A stretch of 64,000 nucleotides of DNA from Homarus americanus (taxonomy: Eukaryota > Arthropoda > Malacostraca > Decapoda > Nephropidae): positions 37,501 to 101,500 of the forward strand of contig NW_024724219.1 in assembly GCF_018991925.1 (NCBI RefSeq). Direction: 5' to 3'. The notes under the pieces were generated by a model. It saw only the letters and a list, made by a program, of their open reading frames with translations, did no database searches and was not told where the DNA came from. Made by a program: the position numbers and the translations under genes. The stretch's first letter is position 1. Every line of letters begins with the position of its first letter. Shown piece by piece: positions 22,191-33,500 of this stretch.

Positions 22191-22510
22191 CTCTAATGAT
22201 GAGAGCTAGGGCATGTCTTAATATGTGATTCAGGTGTGTAAGTACAGTATATATGGCGTGGTCTGTGACCCACAGCGTGCTGCCCTCGGCTGGTTTGGCT
22301 CTGATAGGTTCAATATATATTGTTACAGGAGAGAGAGAGGGAGAGAGAGAGAGAGAGAGCTGTAAATACTATAGACAGGAGGACATATTTCCTGAGGCTT
22401 TACTGTACACTGGGTCGATACTACGTTCAGACTTTTACCAATGACTGTACACTTGTACTGCATAACTACTGAGCCAGTCTCAACCACACCAAGCAGGAAG
22501 TGACCATGTG
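22191..22510. other. Unique sequence with a short (GA)n
   Basis: No gene recognised. (GA)n-like sequence lies at about 22330-22359. Confidence 0.45.
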
Positions 22511-22606
22511 GGAGGAGGAGGAGGAGGAGAGGAGAGGAGGAGGAGGAGGAGGAGGAGGAGGAGGAGGAGGAGGAGGAGGAGGAGGAGGAGGAGGAGGAGG
22601 AGGAGG
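22511..22606. repeat. (GGA)n trinucleotide
   Basis: About 32 GGA units with one interruption. Confidence 0.97.
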
Positions 22607-23147
22607 ACTGTTCATAGGAAGTTGCTGACCCTTATTGGGAGGTTAGAGACAGACACAGCCCAGAGGGGAACCTGTGGAACACACTGATTTTTTTCATAAA
22701 TCAATGGTCTACATCCCATCTCCCCCTCTCGTCCCTCTCCCCCCTCTCTCGTCCCTCTCCCCCTCTCGTCCCTCTCCCTCTCGCCCTCCCTCCGCCCCCT
22801 CTCTCGTCCCCCTCCTCTCGTCCCTCCCCGTCCCTCTCATCTCCTCCCTCTCGTCTCTCCCTCCGTCTCCTCCTCTCTTTCGCCCTCCCATAGATATAAA
22901 GATTCACTTGTGTCGAAATGAACTGGTCGTCTGGCCCCACCTAGAGGCCCCATACCTCCACGTGGGACATAAAGGAGAAAATGCGTTATATATATGCATA
23001 TTTATCTTCCCTCTTGTAAAATACCGAGAGAAAATCAATAACATTAAACACGAACCACAACCTGAGGCGAGGAGAGTCGGCTTCTGGTTCCTGAGTTCGA
23101 AATTTCCACAAGTTCAACACACAGCTTATGTGAACTACACGTCACTG
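22607..23147. other. Pyrimidine patch and unique sequence
   Basis: 22718-22890 is a CTCGTCCCTCTCCCC-type pyrimidine repeat. The rest is unique and shows no recognisable gene. Confidence 0.5.
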
Positions 23148-23289
23148 TTCTTCTTCTTCTTCTTCTTCTTCTTCTTCTTCTTGTTCTTGTTCTTGTTCTT
23201 GTTCTTCTTCTTCTTCTTCTTCTTCTTCTTCTTCTTCTTCTTCTTCTTCTTCTTCTTCTTCTTGTTCTTCTTCTTCTTCTTGTTCTTCA
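23148..23289. repeat. (TTC)n trinucleotide
   Basis: About 47 TTC units with TTG interruptions. It reads as poly-Phe in one frame and is not a gene. Confidence 0.97.
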
Positions 23290-23523
23290 AGCTGTAACTA
23301 CCTTAAGTGAGTGAGACAGACCCACGTCATATCTCTCATAGTGGTTCAGGAAAAATGTGATGCCATGGTGAGTGTTATTGTTGTGTTTCTCACCTTGTGG
23401 AGACTCATGCTAATTGTGTTTCTCATTACAGGTAGGTGAGACTCCTCGTCCTTGGAGCGGAGACCACACGCAGGTAACCAAGTGTTCACTATTGTTTGTT
23501 GAAGTTTTCTCAGGTAATGGTTA

Positions 23524-24122
23524 TGTCCCATCACAACCCATCATTGTCCCATCATAGCCCATCATTGTCCCATCACAACCCATCATTGTCCCATCACAAC
23601 CCATCATTGTCCCATCACAACCCATCATTGTCCCATCATAGCCCATCATTGTCCCACAAACCATCATTGTCCCATCACAACCCATCATTGTCCTATCATA
23701 GCCGATCATTGTCCCATCACAACCCATCATTGTCCCATCACAACCCATCATTGTCCCATCACAACCCATAATTGTCCCATCATAGCCCATCATTGTCCCA
23801 TCACAACCCATCATTGTCCCATCACAAATCTATAATTGTCCCATCATAGCCCATCATTGTCCCATCACAACCCATCATTGTCCCATCATAACCCATCATT
23901 GGCCCATCACAACCCATCATTGTCCCATCATAGCCCATCATTGTCCCATCACAACCCATCATTGTCCCATCACCACCCATCATTGTCCCATCACAACCCA
24001 TCATTGTCCCATCACAACCCATCATTGTCCCATCACCACCCATCATTGTCCCATCACAACCCATCATTGTCCCATCATAGCCCATCATTGTCCCATCACA
24101 ACCCATCATTGTTCCATCACAG
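23524..24122. repeat. 21-bp minisatellite
   Basis: About 29 copies of a 21-bp unit with core CATCACAACCCATCATTGTC, alternating CACAACC, CATAGCC and CACCACC variants. The period is a multiple of three. Confidence 0.96.
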
Positions 24123-24130
24123 CTCCAGCA

Positions 24131-24172
24131 TAGTGGTGGTGGTGGTGGTGGTGGTGGTGATAGTGGTGGAGA
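24131..24172. repeat. (GGT)n trinucleotide
   Basis: About ten GGT units with diverged ends, immediately after the 21-bp array. It is followed by a CT-rich patch to about 24335. Confidence 0.92.
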
Positions 24173-24441
24173 TGGTAATGGAATTGTTGGTGAAGATAGT
24201 GGCACCTCTCCTCTCCTTTCCCTCCCTCTACTCTCCCTTCTCCCCCCACTCTCCCTTTCCCCTACTCTTTCCTCCTTTCTTCTTCTCTCTCCTCCTTCCT
24301 ATTCCCCCCTCCCCCCCCCTCCCCCTCCCCTAGTATCTGGCTGCCTCTAATATTCTCGTTTTCCGCTGGTTGTTATGACGCAATTGTTTCACGTATTTAC
24401 GAGAGTCAGACGGTGTTAAGGTATCCCAGAGGCAGCGGTGT

Positions 24442-24544
<103 letters not shown>

Positions 24545-24596
24545 CTACCTTAGTCTGTTACACTTTCCTTACCTTCCCTTTTTCCAACCTGCCATC

Positions 24597-24845
24597 TTAC
24601 TCATTACCCACCAACCTACACCAACCTGCCATCTTACTTTACTGCCCACCAACCTGCCAGCCTGCCATCTTACCTTACTGCCCACCAACCTACACCAACC
24701 TGCCATCTTACTTTACTGCCCACCAACCTGCCAGCCTGCCATCTTACCTTACTGCCCACCAACCTACACCAACCTGCCATCTTACCTTACTGCCCACCAA
24801 CCTACACCAACCTGCCATCTTACCTTACTGCCTACCAGCCTGCCA
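24597..24845. repeat. Degenerate repeat with ACCAACCTGCCATCTTACCT core
   Basis: Six copies of a 35-38 bp unit, in two variants that differ by CTACACCAACC or CTGCCAGCC. It ends at about 24845. Confidence 0.9.
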
Positions 24846-25305
24846 GACCAGCAAATTTCATTACAACTATCGGAATTCATATCATCGTTACCTTAGTGCT
24901 TCAGCAACTCGTTCAATTGAATTAGAATGTAAAATGTCGTGTTGGTTGACTGTAGTGGTTGGACTTGTTTGTCCTTCCTTAAACTGAGTGTTGTGGGGGA
25001 CGGACTTGTTGTCATGTTTGGTTAAGTGTGTATCTCTGTTTGTGCTCTGAGTCCTTATTTATTTATTTGTTTATTATTTATTTATGTATTATTTTCTTTA
25101 TTCATTTATTTATCTATTTTTCTATTAACGTATTTATTTATTTATTTACTTGTGGTGATGGGACAGTAGGAACTCTTTAATATTTCCAAGTGAACTTCCG
25201 GTATCCAGAATATGTACTTGAGTGCCAGGTAGTGAGTGACTGTGAGTGACAACCATAAGGCGCCTCAAGTGGTGAATGACTGTTATTTGGGTTTCAGGCT
25301 GAGGG

Positions 25306-25306
<1 letters not shown>
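24846..25306. other. Unique, AT-rich sequence
   Basis: No gene recognised. 25060-25150 is rich in ATTT/TTAT tetranucleotides. Confidence 0.5.

Positions 25307-25343
<37 letters not shown>
25307..25343. repeat. (CA)n microsatellite
   Basis: About 18 CA units. Confidence 0.97.
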
Positions 25344-25344
<1 letters not shown>

Positions 25345-25429
25345 AGGCTGAGGTGAGAGAGATAGAGAGAGACGTTTATAAGCTGTAAGTAAAAGGAAAA
25401 GAAAAAAAAAAGTTAGTTTCTGGTTTAGG

Positions 25430-25885
25430 GACAAGAGAAGACTCCAGCGGCGGTAGTTTCCAGCTTCGTCCTGAGAACAAAAAGTCGCTGGAGTTTTCAG
25501 ACTTGAGTGACAGTAGCAGATAAGGACTACCTTCCAGTTTCCAGGTTGTGTCAGCAAGAGAGTGACTCTGAGTTTCCAACTTTCAGGGTGTGAGTGGCAG
25601 TAAGACTTATTAAACCTTTCCAGCGTGTGAGTGATACTGACTTAGAGACTTTCCAGATGATGAGTGATGGAGAGATGAAGGAGTGAGACATATCCTCGAT
25701 TTAGAGATTGAAAGAGACAACAAGAGAAACTCGAGCCACGTTATCCAGGTCGGTTGTTAGAGAAACACTCAACTCAACGACTATAAACGACAGTAGAGGA
25801 TAAAGGCCAACTACTTTCCAGTTTCCAGGCCGTGTCAGTAAGAAATAACCACTCCTAGTTTCCAGCTTCCAGGGTGTGTCAATGG
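25430..25885. repeat. Highly diverged repeat around AGTTTCCAG
   Basis: AGTTTCCAG or a close variant recurs about ten times with GTGAGTGA or GTGTCAGTAAG nearby. This suggests an old array of about 45-65 bp units, well decayed. 25886-26087 is unique. Confidence 0.5.
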
Positions 25886-26087
25886 CTGGGGAACACAGAC
25901 CGCTTGTTGATGGTTGGTTGTGATAGTAATGGCAGTCCTAAAGGAGAGTGCTAATGGTGGTTGTGGTAGTCATTAATATTACCAATGGTGGTTGTGAGCG
26001 GTGGGGGTCATTAAGGTTCAAATGGTAGATGTTGTCAGTTGTGGTCATGATAAAGAAGACGGATGGTAAGGATAGAGTTATATGTGG

Positions 26088-26099
26088 AGAGAGAGAGAC

Positions 26100-26136
<37 letters not shown>

Positions 26137-26137
26137 A
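26088..26137. repeat. (GA)n microsatellite
   Basis: GA units with three GACA interruptions. Confidence 0.95.
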
Positions 26138-26229
26138 AATGATGTTGCCGACTCGAGCTGACAGGAGGCGGGCAGGCGGGCGTTACGACTTGAAATACGA
26201 CTCGGCATTCATGGGAAATTCCCACCTTT

Positions 26230-26645
26230 CACTAGCTATTCCCCGGGTTGTGTAAGTGATCATGGCTTCCCATTTTCCTAACAGCCAAGTTAGCCACGCT
26301 CCATTTCGGCTCTATGATCCATGATTAAGTTCCCGGCATCGGATTTCTATAGGTTTCACTCGGCCTCTCATTACCCCGGGAAATCCGTCCTAACTGCTGC
26401 CGCGAGTAAGGATGGAAATCCAATATTGGCTTCCAGTAGGGAGGATGAGCTTGGTAGGTACGCCGGTGTGTTTATGACCACAGGGGGAGGCGGTGTGTTA
26501 CCGAGAGGCGTACGGTTCACTCTCCCAGGGGGTGTCGCCATTTTTGTAACCCTTTCTTTGACTCTGATTCTTCATCTTAAACGACCAAGAGGAAGAGTTG
26601 TTAGCGCACGGAGGTCTTTGGTGATGATGAGGATGATGGTGGTGG
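26230..26645. other. Unique sequence with an unassigned open frame
   Basis: A plus-strand frame from an ATG at 26321 stays open across this non-repetitive stretch for about 100 codons before running into GAT/GGT repeats. It includes a hydrophobic run, VAIFVTLSLTLILHL, that could span a membrane. No family is recognised, and it ends inside a repeat, so I do not call it a gene. Confidence 0.3.
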
Positions 26646-26912
26646 TGATGGTGATAATGGTGGTGGTGATGGTGGTGGTGATGGTGATAATGGTGATGGT
26701 GAAGAAGGTATGCTGTGTCATTGGGAGTATTTGGCTCCATGGTAACCAGGAGAGAGAGGTGATATGATCGAGTGTGTCTCTGGTGATAATGGTGATGGTG
26801 ATGGTGGTGGTGATGGTGATAATGGTGATGGTGAAGAAGGTTAATGCTGTGTCATTGGAATTATTTGGCTCCATGGTAACCAGGAGAGAGGTGATATGAT
26901 CGAGTGTGTCTC
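26646..26912. repeat. About 130-bp tandem duplication of (GAT/GGT)n plus unique segment
   Basis: Two copies of a trinucleotide stretch (GGTGATGGTGATAATGGTGA) followed by the same 80-base unique segment containing GGCTCCATGGTAACCAGGAG. The copies end at about 26781 and 26912, with small indels between them. Confidence 0.88.
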
Positions 26913-26915
26913 TCC

Positions 26916-27390
26916 CCCCTCCTTCCTCCATCCGTCCGACCACCCACCTCCCGTCTTGCCCTGGCCCCCACCTCGTCCGGCCCCAGTCCCCACCCCCCAC
27001 CTCCCTGTCTTGCCCAAGCCCCCACCTCCCGTCTTGCCAAAGCCCCCACCTCCGTCTTGCCCACAGCCCCACCTCCCGTCTTGCCCCAGCCCCCACCTCC
27101 CGTCTTACCCACAGCCCCACCTCCCGTCTTGCCCACAACCCCCACCTCCCGTCTTGCCCACAGCCCCACCTCCCGTCTTGCCCACAGCCCCCACCTCCCG
27201 TCTTACCCACAGCCCCCACCTCCCGTCTTGCCCACAGCCCCCACCTCCCGTCTTCCCATAGCCCCCCACCTCCCGTCTTGCCCTAACCCCACCTCCCGTC
27301 TTGCCCACAACCCCCACCTCCCGTCTTGCCCACAGCCCCCACCTCCCTTCTTGCCCACAGCCCTCACCTCCAGTCTTGACCGCAACCCCC
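26916..27390. repeat. 25-bp C-rich minisatellite
   Basis: About 18 copies of a 24-25 bp unit with core CCCACCTCCCGTCTTGCCCA. C-run lengths vary. Confidence 0.94.
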
Positions 27391-27764
27391 CACTACCCTT
27401 TTAAAAATCAAGAAATCCCAACCGTAAACCGCTAACCTCCTCACCACCGCCACTATGAAGAGTTGAGCTGCACCTCCTGTAAACTGGTATGGTGGGCGGA
27501 AGAGTACTGTAGATACATGTGCCGGATGGTTGACGGCCTCTCACTCGGCGGAGATGAAATTCGCCTTTACCATCTTGTTTATAATCGTGTTGTAGAGTGT
27601 CGTATACCGCGAGGCAACGGACCTGCTGATATATAAATTATGAATCCCAAGTGACAAGGGTGAAAAGGCTCAGTGGAAGGACAACAGGTGGGTGGAAGTG
27701 AGTAGCAGCTAGTTCCTTGCTGACACGACCAGTGGACGGTGAAGGCTGGGTACTGTCTCACACC
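27391..27764. other. Unique sequence, no gene recognised
   Basis: Mixed composition with no domain, tRNA boxes or transposon ends seen. Confidence 0.45.
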
Positions 27765-28040
27765 CACTCTCTCCCTGACACCTTGCTCTCTCCCTGACAC
27801 CTTGCTCTCTCCCTGACACCTCGCTCTCTCCCTGACACCTTGCTCTCTCCCTGACACCTCTCCCTCTCTCCCTCACACCCCTCTCTCTCTCCCTCACACC
27901 CCTCCCTTTCTCCCATCCCTCTCTCCTTCACACACCTCTCTCTCCCTCACACCCCTCCCTTTCTCCCTCACACCCATCCCTCTCTCCTTCACACCCCTCG
28001 CTCTCTCCCTCACACCCCTCCCTCTCTCCTCATCCTCCCT
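27765..28040. repeat. 19-bp pyrimidine-rich minisatellite
   Basis: About 14 copies, first CTCTCTCCCTGACACCTTG and then the variant CTCTCTCCCTCACACCCC. The array changes type near 27850. Confidence 0.92.
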
Positions 28041-28117
28041 CCTCTTTTACACACTTGATTACAGTTTTTCATTTTCTTTTATTAAAATTTCCTGTTTTCT
28101 ATGATTAAAATTCCTCA

Positions 28118-28400
28118 AACAACCACAATCACCAGCCAATATAACCACAATCGCCAGCCAAAACAACCACAATCACCAGCCAAATCAACCACAATCACCG
28201 ATCAAAACAACCACAACCACCAACCAAAACAACCACAATCAATCGCCAAAACAACCACAATTTCCACCCAAAATAACCACAATCACCGATCAAAACAACC
28301 TCAATCGCCAGTCAAAACAACCACAATCAGCCAAAACAACCACAATCTCCTGTCAAAATAACCACAATCACCAGCCAAAACAACCACAATCAACGACCAC
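28118..28400. repeat. 21-22 bp A/C-rich minisatellite
   Basis: About 13 copies of ACCACAATCACCAGCCAAAA-type units, with moderate divergence. Confidence 0.92.
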
Positions 28401-28449
28401 ACTCGCTGGTTAAAACAATACACCCGGACCACTATTCATGTTTCCACCC

Positions 28450-28450
28450 A

Positions 28451-28493
<43 letters not shown>
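28450..28493. repeat. (CA)n microsatellite
   Basis: About 21 CA units. Confidence 0.97.
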
Positions 28494-28495
<2 letters not shown>

Positions 28496-28699
28496 TACAA
28501 CAAACAGTGAACCACAATCAACCACCACTATTTTCTACCCTTAAAAATGAAACTGCAACATTTACACGTGGCAATGAACGAGGATTTGTCTGCAATTCTT
28601 GTTGGTGACTGTTGCAAGTTGTTCAACACCTCCAGAATGTACAATGCATTTCTATGGGGGAATAATTTTGCATGAGATTGCGAACAAATGTACAGATTC

Positions 28700-28865
<166 letters not shown>

Positions 28866-29004
28866 CCCTGAGGTGGAGGTATGGAGGAGAGAAAGAGAGG
28901 AAGGAAGGTGAAACACGAAATCGGCTCCTTCTAAGGATGTCACCTGCTAGATTCCTGAAGGAAGAACCAAAGGATACCCAATCATGCCTGGATGCTACCT
29001 CGCC

Positions 29005-29535
29005 CTTCCCTTTCCCTTTCTCCTTCCTTCTTTTCCCTATCCTCTCTTACTCCCCAACATCATTTTATTTCCTCTCTTACCAGTTTCTGTCCCTTTTCTG
29101 CTTCTTTCGTCCATCCTTTTCTTTTCTGTTCCCTGTTCCTTTTCTCCACACTATTCCACCTATTCACATTCCCTTCCATCTTCCCTCTACTACACACTGC
29201 CCTTCCTTTCCATCACCCCTCCTCTTGCCTCCCTTTCCATCACCCCTCTCCTCTTGCCTCCCTTTCCATCACCCCTCTCCTCTTGCCTCCTTTCCATCAC
29301 CCCTCTCCTCTTGCCTCCTTTTCATCACCCCTCTCCTCTTGCCTCCCTTTCCATCACCCCTCTCCTCTTGCCTCCCCCCTCTTCCTCACCATCACCCAAG
29401 CCATTGTTAACACCCACAAGGGGAAAGGTCCTCACCTACTTGCCTTCGTGTAAAACGTGTCTCACCGTGTAAGTCAGCCCTCCTCCTCCCCTCTTCTCCC
29501 CCCCTCTCCCTCTCCCCTCCTCCCCTCTCCCTTCA
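29005..29535. repeat. Pyrimidine-rich region with a 30-bp array
   Basis: C/T-rich throughout. At about 29205-29375 there are six copies of a 29-30 bp unit with core CCATCACCCCTCTCCTCTTG. 29536-29656 is unique and AT-rich. Confidence 0.88.
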
Positions 29536-29656
29536 CCCCCACTAGCCTAAGGCAGTGTTTCATTTGTAGTCGAGAAAGTTCTTTGTTTTTATATTTTAAT
29601 TGGTGATTATTTTCATCTTTAATTTCTTTGTTTATCTACATTTGTTTTTCTTTGTT

Positions 29657-32600
29657 CCTATAGTAGCCAGAGTGTGGTGGCGTGTCCTATGGTAGCAGAG
29701 TGTGGTGAAGCGTGTCCTATAGTATGGCAGAGTGTGGTGGCGTCCTATGGTAGCCAGAGTGTGGTGAAGCGTGTCCTATGGTAGCCAAGTGGTGAAGCGT
29801 GTCTATGGTAGCCAGAGGTTGTGAAGCGTGTCCTATAGTGGCAAGTGGTGAAAGTGTGTCTATGGTGGCCAGAGTGTGGTGAAGCGTGTCCTATGGTGGC
29901 CAGAGTGTGGTGACATCTATGGTGGCAGAGTGGTGAAGCGTGTCTATGGTAGCCAGAGTGTGGTGGCGTCCTATGGTGGCAAGTGTGGTGGCGTGTCTAT
30001 GGTAGCCAAGTGTGGTGAAGTGTGTCTATGGTAGCCAGAGTGTGGTGAAAGTGTCTGGTGGCAGAGTGTGGTGAAGTGTGTCCTATGGTAGCCAAGTGTG
30101 GTGAAGTGTGTCTATGGTAGCAGAGTGTGGTGAGAGTGTCCCTATGGTGGCCAGAGTGTGGTGAAAGCGTGTCCTATGGTGGCCAGAGTGTGGTGAAGTG
30201 TGTGTCTATGGTAGCAAGTGTGGTGAAGTGTGTGTCCTATGGCAGAGTGTGGTAAGTGTGTCTATATTGTAAGTGTGGTGAAGTGGTCTCTGTTGGCCAG
30301 AGTGTGAAGTGTGTCTATGGTGGCCAGTGTGGTGAAGTGTGTCCCTATGGTGGCCAAGTGTGGTAATGTGTCCTATGGTGGCCAGAGTGTGGTGAAGTGT
30401 GTGTCTATGGTAGCCAGTGTGGTGAAGTGTGTCTATGGTTGGCCAAGTGTGGTGAAGTGTGTCCTATGGTGAGCCAAGTGTGGTGAGAATAGTGTCTATG
30501 GTAGCCAAGTGTGGTGAAGTGTGTCTATGGTGGCCAAGTGTGGTGAAGTGTGTGTCCCTATGGTAGCCGTGTGGTGAAAGTGTGTCTATAGTGGCAGAGT
30601 GTGGTGAGTGTGTCCTATATTGTAAGTGTGGTGAAGTGTCTATGGTGGCCAGAGTGTGGTAAGTGTGTCTATGGTGGCAAGTGTGGTGAGTCTATGGTGG
30701 CCAGAGTGTGGTGAAGTTGTCCTATGGTAGCCAGAGTGTGGTGAAGTGTGTCCTATGGTAGCAGAGTGTGGTGAAGTGTGTCCTATGGTGGCCAGAGTGT
30801 GTGGAAGTGTCTCATGCAGGCTGGGAGTGTGGTGAAGTGTGTCCCATGGTGGCCAGAGGTGGTGAAGTGTGTCCTATGGAGGCCAGAGGTGGAAGTGTGT
30901 CCATGGTGGCCAGAGTGTGAGAAGTGTCCTATGGTGGCCAGAGTGTGGTGAAGTGTGTCCTATGGTAGTAGAGGTGTGGTGAAGGTGTCCCATGGTAGCC
31001 AGAGTGTGGTGAAGTGTGTCCCATGGTGGCCAGAGTGTGGTGAAGTGTCCTATGGTGGCCAGAGTGTGGTGAAGTGGTCCTATGGTGGCCAGAGGTGGTG
31101 AAGTGTGTCCTATGGTAGCCAGAGGTGGTGAAGCGTGTCCTATGGTGGCCAGAGTGTGGTGAAGCGTGTCCTATGGTGGCCAGAGTGTGGTGAAGTGTGT
31201 CCATGGTACAGAGTGGCATGTCCTATGGTGGCCAGAGTGTGGTGAAGTGTGTCCCATGGTAGCCAGAGTGTGGTGAAGTGTGTCCTATGGTGGCCAGAGT
31301 GTGGTGAAGTGTGTCCTATGGTGGCCAGAGGTGGTGAAGTGTGTCCTATGGTGGCCAGAGTGTGGTGAAGTGTGTCCTATGGTGGCCAGAGTGTGGTGAA
31401 GTGTGTCCTATGGTAGCCAGAGTGGTGAAGTGTGTCCTATGGTGGCCAGAGTGTGGTGAAGCGTGTCCTATGGTGGCCAGAGTGTGGTGAAGTGTGTCCT
31501 ATGGTAGCCAGAGGTGGTGAAGTGTGTCCTATGGTGGCCAGAGTGGTGAAGCGTGTCCCAGGTACAGAGAGGTGGTGAAGCGTGTCCTATGGTGGCCAGA
31601 GTGTGGTGAAGTGTGTCCTATGGTGGCCAGAGTGTGGTGAAGTGTGTCCCATGGTGGCCAGAGAGTGTGGTGAAGTGTGTCCTATGGTACAGAGTGTGGT
31701 GAAGTGTGTCCTATGGTGGCCAGAGTGTGGTGAAGTGTGTCCTATGGTAGCCAGAGGTGAAGTGTGTCCATGGTGGCAGAAAGTCTATGGTAGCCAGAGT
31801 GTGGGGAAGTGTGTCCTATGGTAGCCAGAGTGTGGTGAAGTGTGTCCCATGGTGCCAGAGTGGTGAAGAGTGTCCTGTAGCCAGAGTGTGGTATGGTGTC
31901 CATGGTAGCCAGAGGTGAAGAGGTCCCATGGTGGCCAGAGGGGGAAGTGTGTCCTATGGTAGCCAGAGTGTGGTGAAGTGTGTCCTATGGTGGCCAGAGG
32001 TGGTGAAGAGTGTCCTATGGCACAGAGTGGGTGAAGTGTGTCCTATGGTAGCCGTGGGGTGAAGTGTGTGTCTCAGGTAGCCAGAGTGTGGTGAAGTGTG
32101 TCCTATAGGCCAGAGTGTGGTGAAGTGTGTCCTATGGTAGCCAGAGTGTGGTGAAGTGTGTCCCATGGTAGCCAGAGTGTGTGTGGTGAAGTGTGTTCTA
32201 TGGTAGCCAGAGTGTGGTGAAGAGTGTCCTATGGTAGCCAGAGTGTGGTGAAGGTGTCTCTATGGTAGCCAGAGTGTGGTGAAGTGTGTCCTATGGTAGC
32301 CAGAGTGTGGTGAAGTGTGTCCCATGGTAGCCAGAGTGTGGTGAAGTGTGTCCTATGGTAGCCAGAGTGTGGTGAAGAATGTCCTATGGTGGCCAGAGTG
32401 TGGTGAAGAGTGTCCCATGGTAGCCAGAGTGTGGTGAAGTGTGTCCTATGGTAGCCAGAGGTGGTGAAGGTGTCCTCTATGGTAGCCAGAGGTGGTGAAG
32501 TGTTCCTATGGTAGCCAGAGGTGGTGAAGTGTGTCCTATGGTAGCCAGAGGTGGTGAAGTGTGTCCTATGGTAGCCAGAGTGTGGTGAACTATGGTGGCC

Positions 32601-33390
32601 AGAGTGTGGTGAAGAGTGTCCTATGGTAGCCAGAGTGTGGTGAAGTGTGTCCTATGGTAGCCAGAGGTGGTGAAGTGTCCTATGGTAGCCAGAGGTGGTG
32701 AAGAATGTCTTATGCCAGAGTGGTGAAGTGTCCTGCACAGAGGTGGTGAAGGTGTCCTATGGTAGCCAGAGTGTGAAGTGTCCTATGGTGGCCAGAATGT
32801 GGTGAAGAGTGTCCTATGGTGGCCAGAGGTGGTGAAGTGTGTCCTATGGTGGCCAGAGTGTGGTGAAGCGTGTCCTATGGCCAGAGGTGGTGAAGTGTGT
32901 CCTATGGTGGCCAGAGTGTGGTGAAGTGTGTCCCATGGTAGCCAGAGGTGTGGTGAAGTGTGTCCATGGTGGCCAGAGTGTGGTGAAGTGTGTCCTATAG
33001 TAGCCAGAGTGTGGTGAAGTGTGTCCCATGGTAGCCAGAGGTGGTGAAGTGTGCCTATGGTAGCCAGAGGTGGTGAAGTGTGTCTCTATGGAGCCAGAGT
33101 GTGGTAAGGGTGTCCTATGGTAGCCAGAGTGGTGAAGTGTGTCCATGGTAGCCAGAGTGTGGTGAAGTGTGTCCTAGGCCAGAGTGTGAAGCGTGTTCTA
33201 GGGTGCCAGAGGTGGTGGAAGAGTGTCCCATGGTGGCCAGAGGTGGTGAAGCGTGTCCCATGGTGGCCAGAGTGGTGAGCGTGTCCTGGTGGCCAGAGGT
33301 GGTGAAGTGTGTCCTATGGTGGCCAGAATGTGGTGAAGCGTGTCCTATGGTGGCCAGAGTGTGGTGAAGAGTGTCCTATAGTGGCCAGAG
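29657..33390. repeat. 31-bp minisatellite, about 3.7 kb
   Basis: About 120 copies of a 31-bp unit with core TATGGTGGCCAGAGTGTGGT followed by GAAGTGTGTCC. Differences are mostly missing bases (CC to C, AGAG to AG) and GGC/AGC alternation. The left third is more degraded than the right. It is the largest array in the window. Confidence 0.96.
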
Positions 33391-33500
33391 TTTCGTTACA
33401 GTAGATACACACATTAGTCATTTGTATAAACATCGATAATAATCCCTCCAGTAAATATCTCGTTCACACACTAACACAGGCACTCTCCCGACCATTACTG

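Noticed and set aside
22674..23297. Frame ending in a poly-Phe stretch
   Set aside because: The poly-Phe stretch is (TTC)n, and the upstream part is a pyrimidine patch plus unique sequence.
26321..26767. 148-codon open frame with a hydrophobic run
   Set aside because: It ends inside GAT/GGT repeats, with no family recognised and no splice or promoter support. It is described only as part of the unique stretch.
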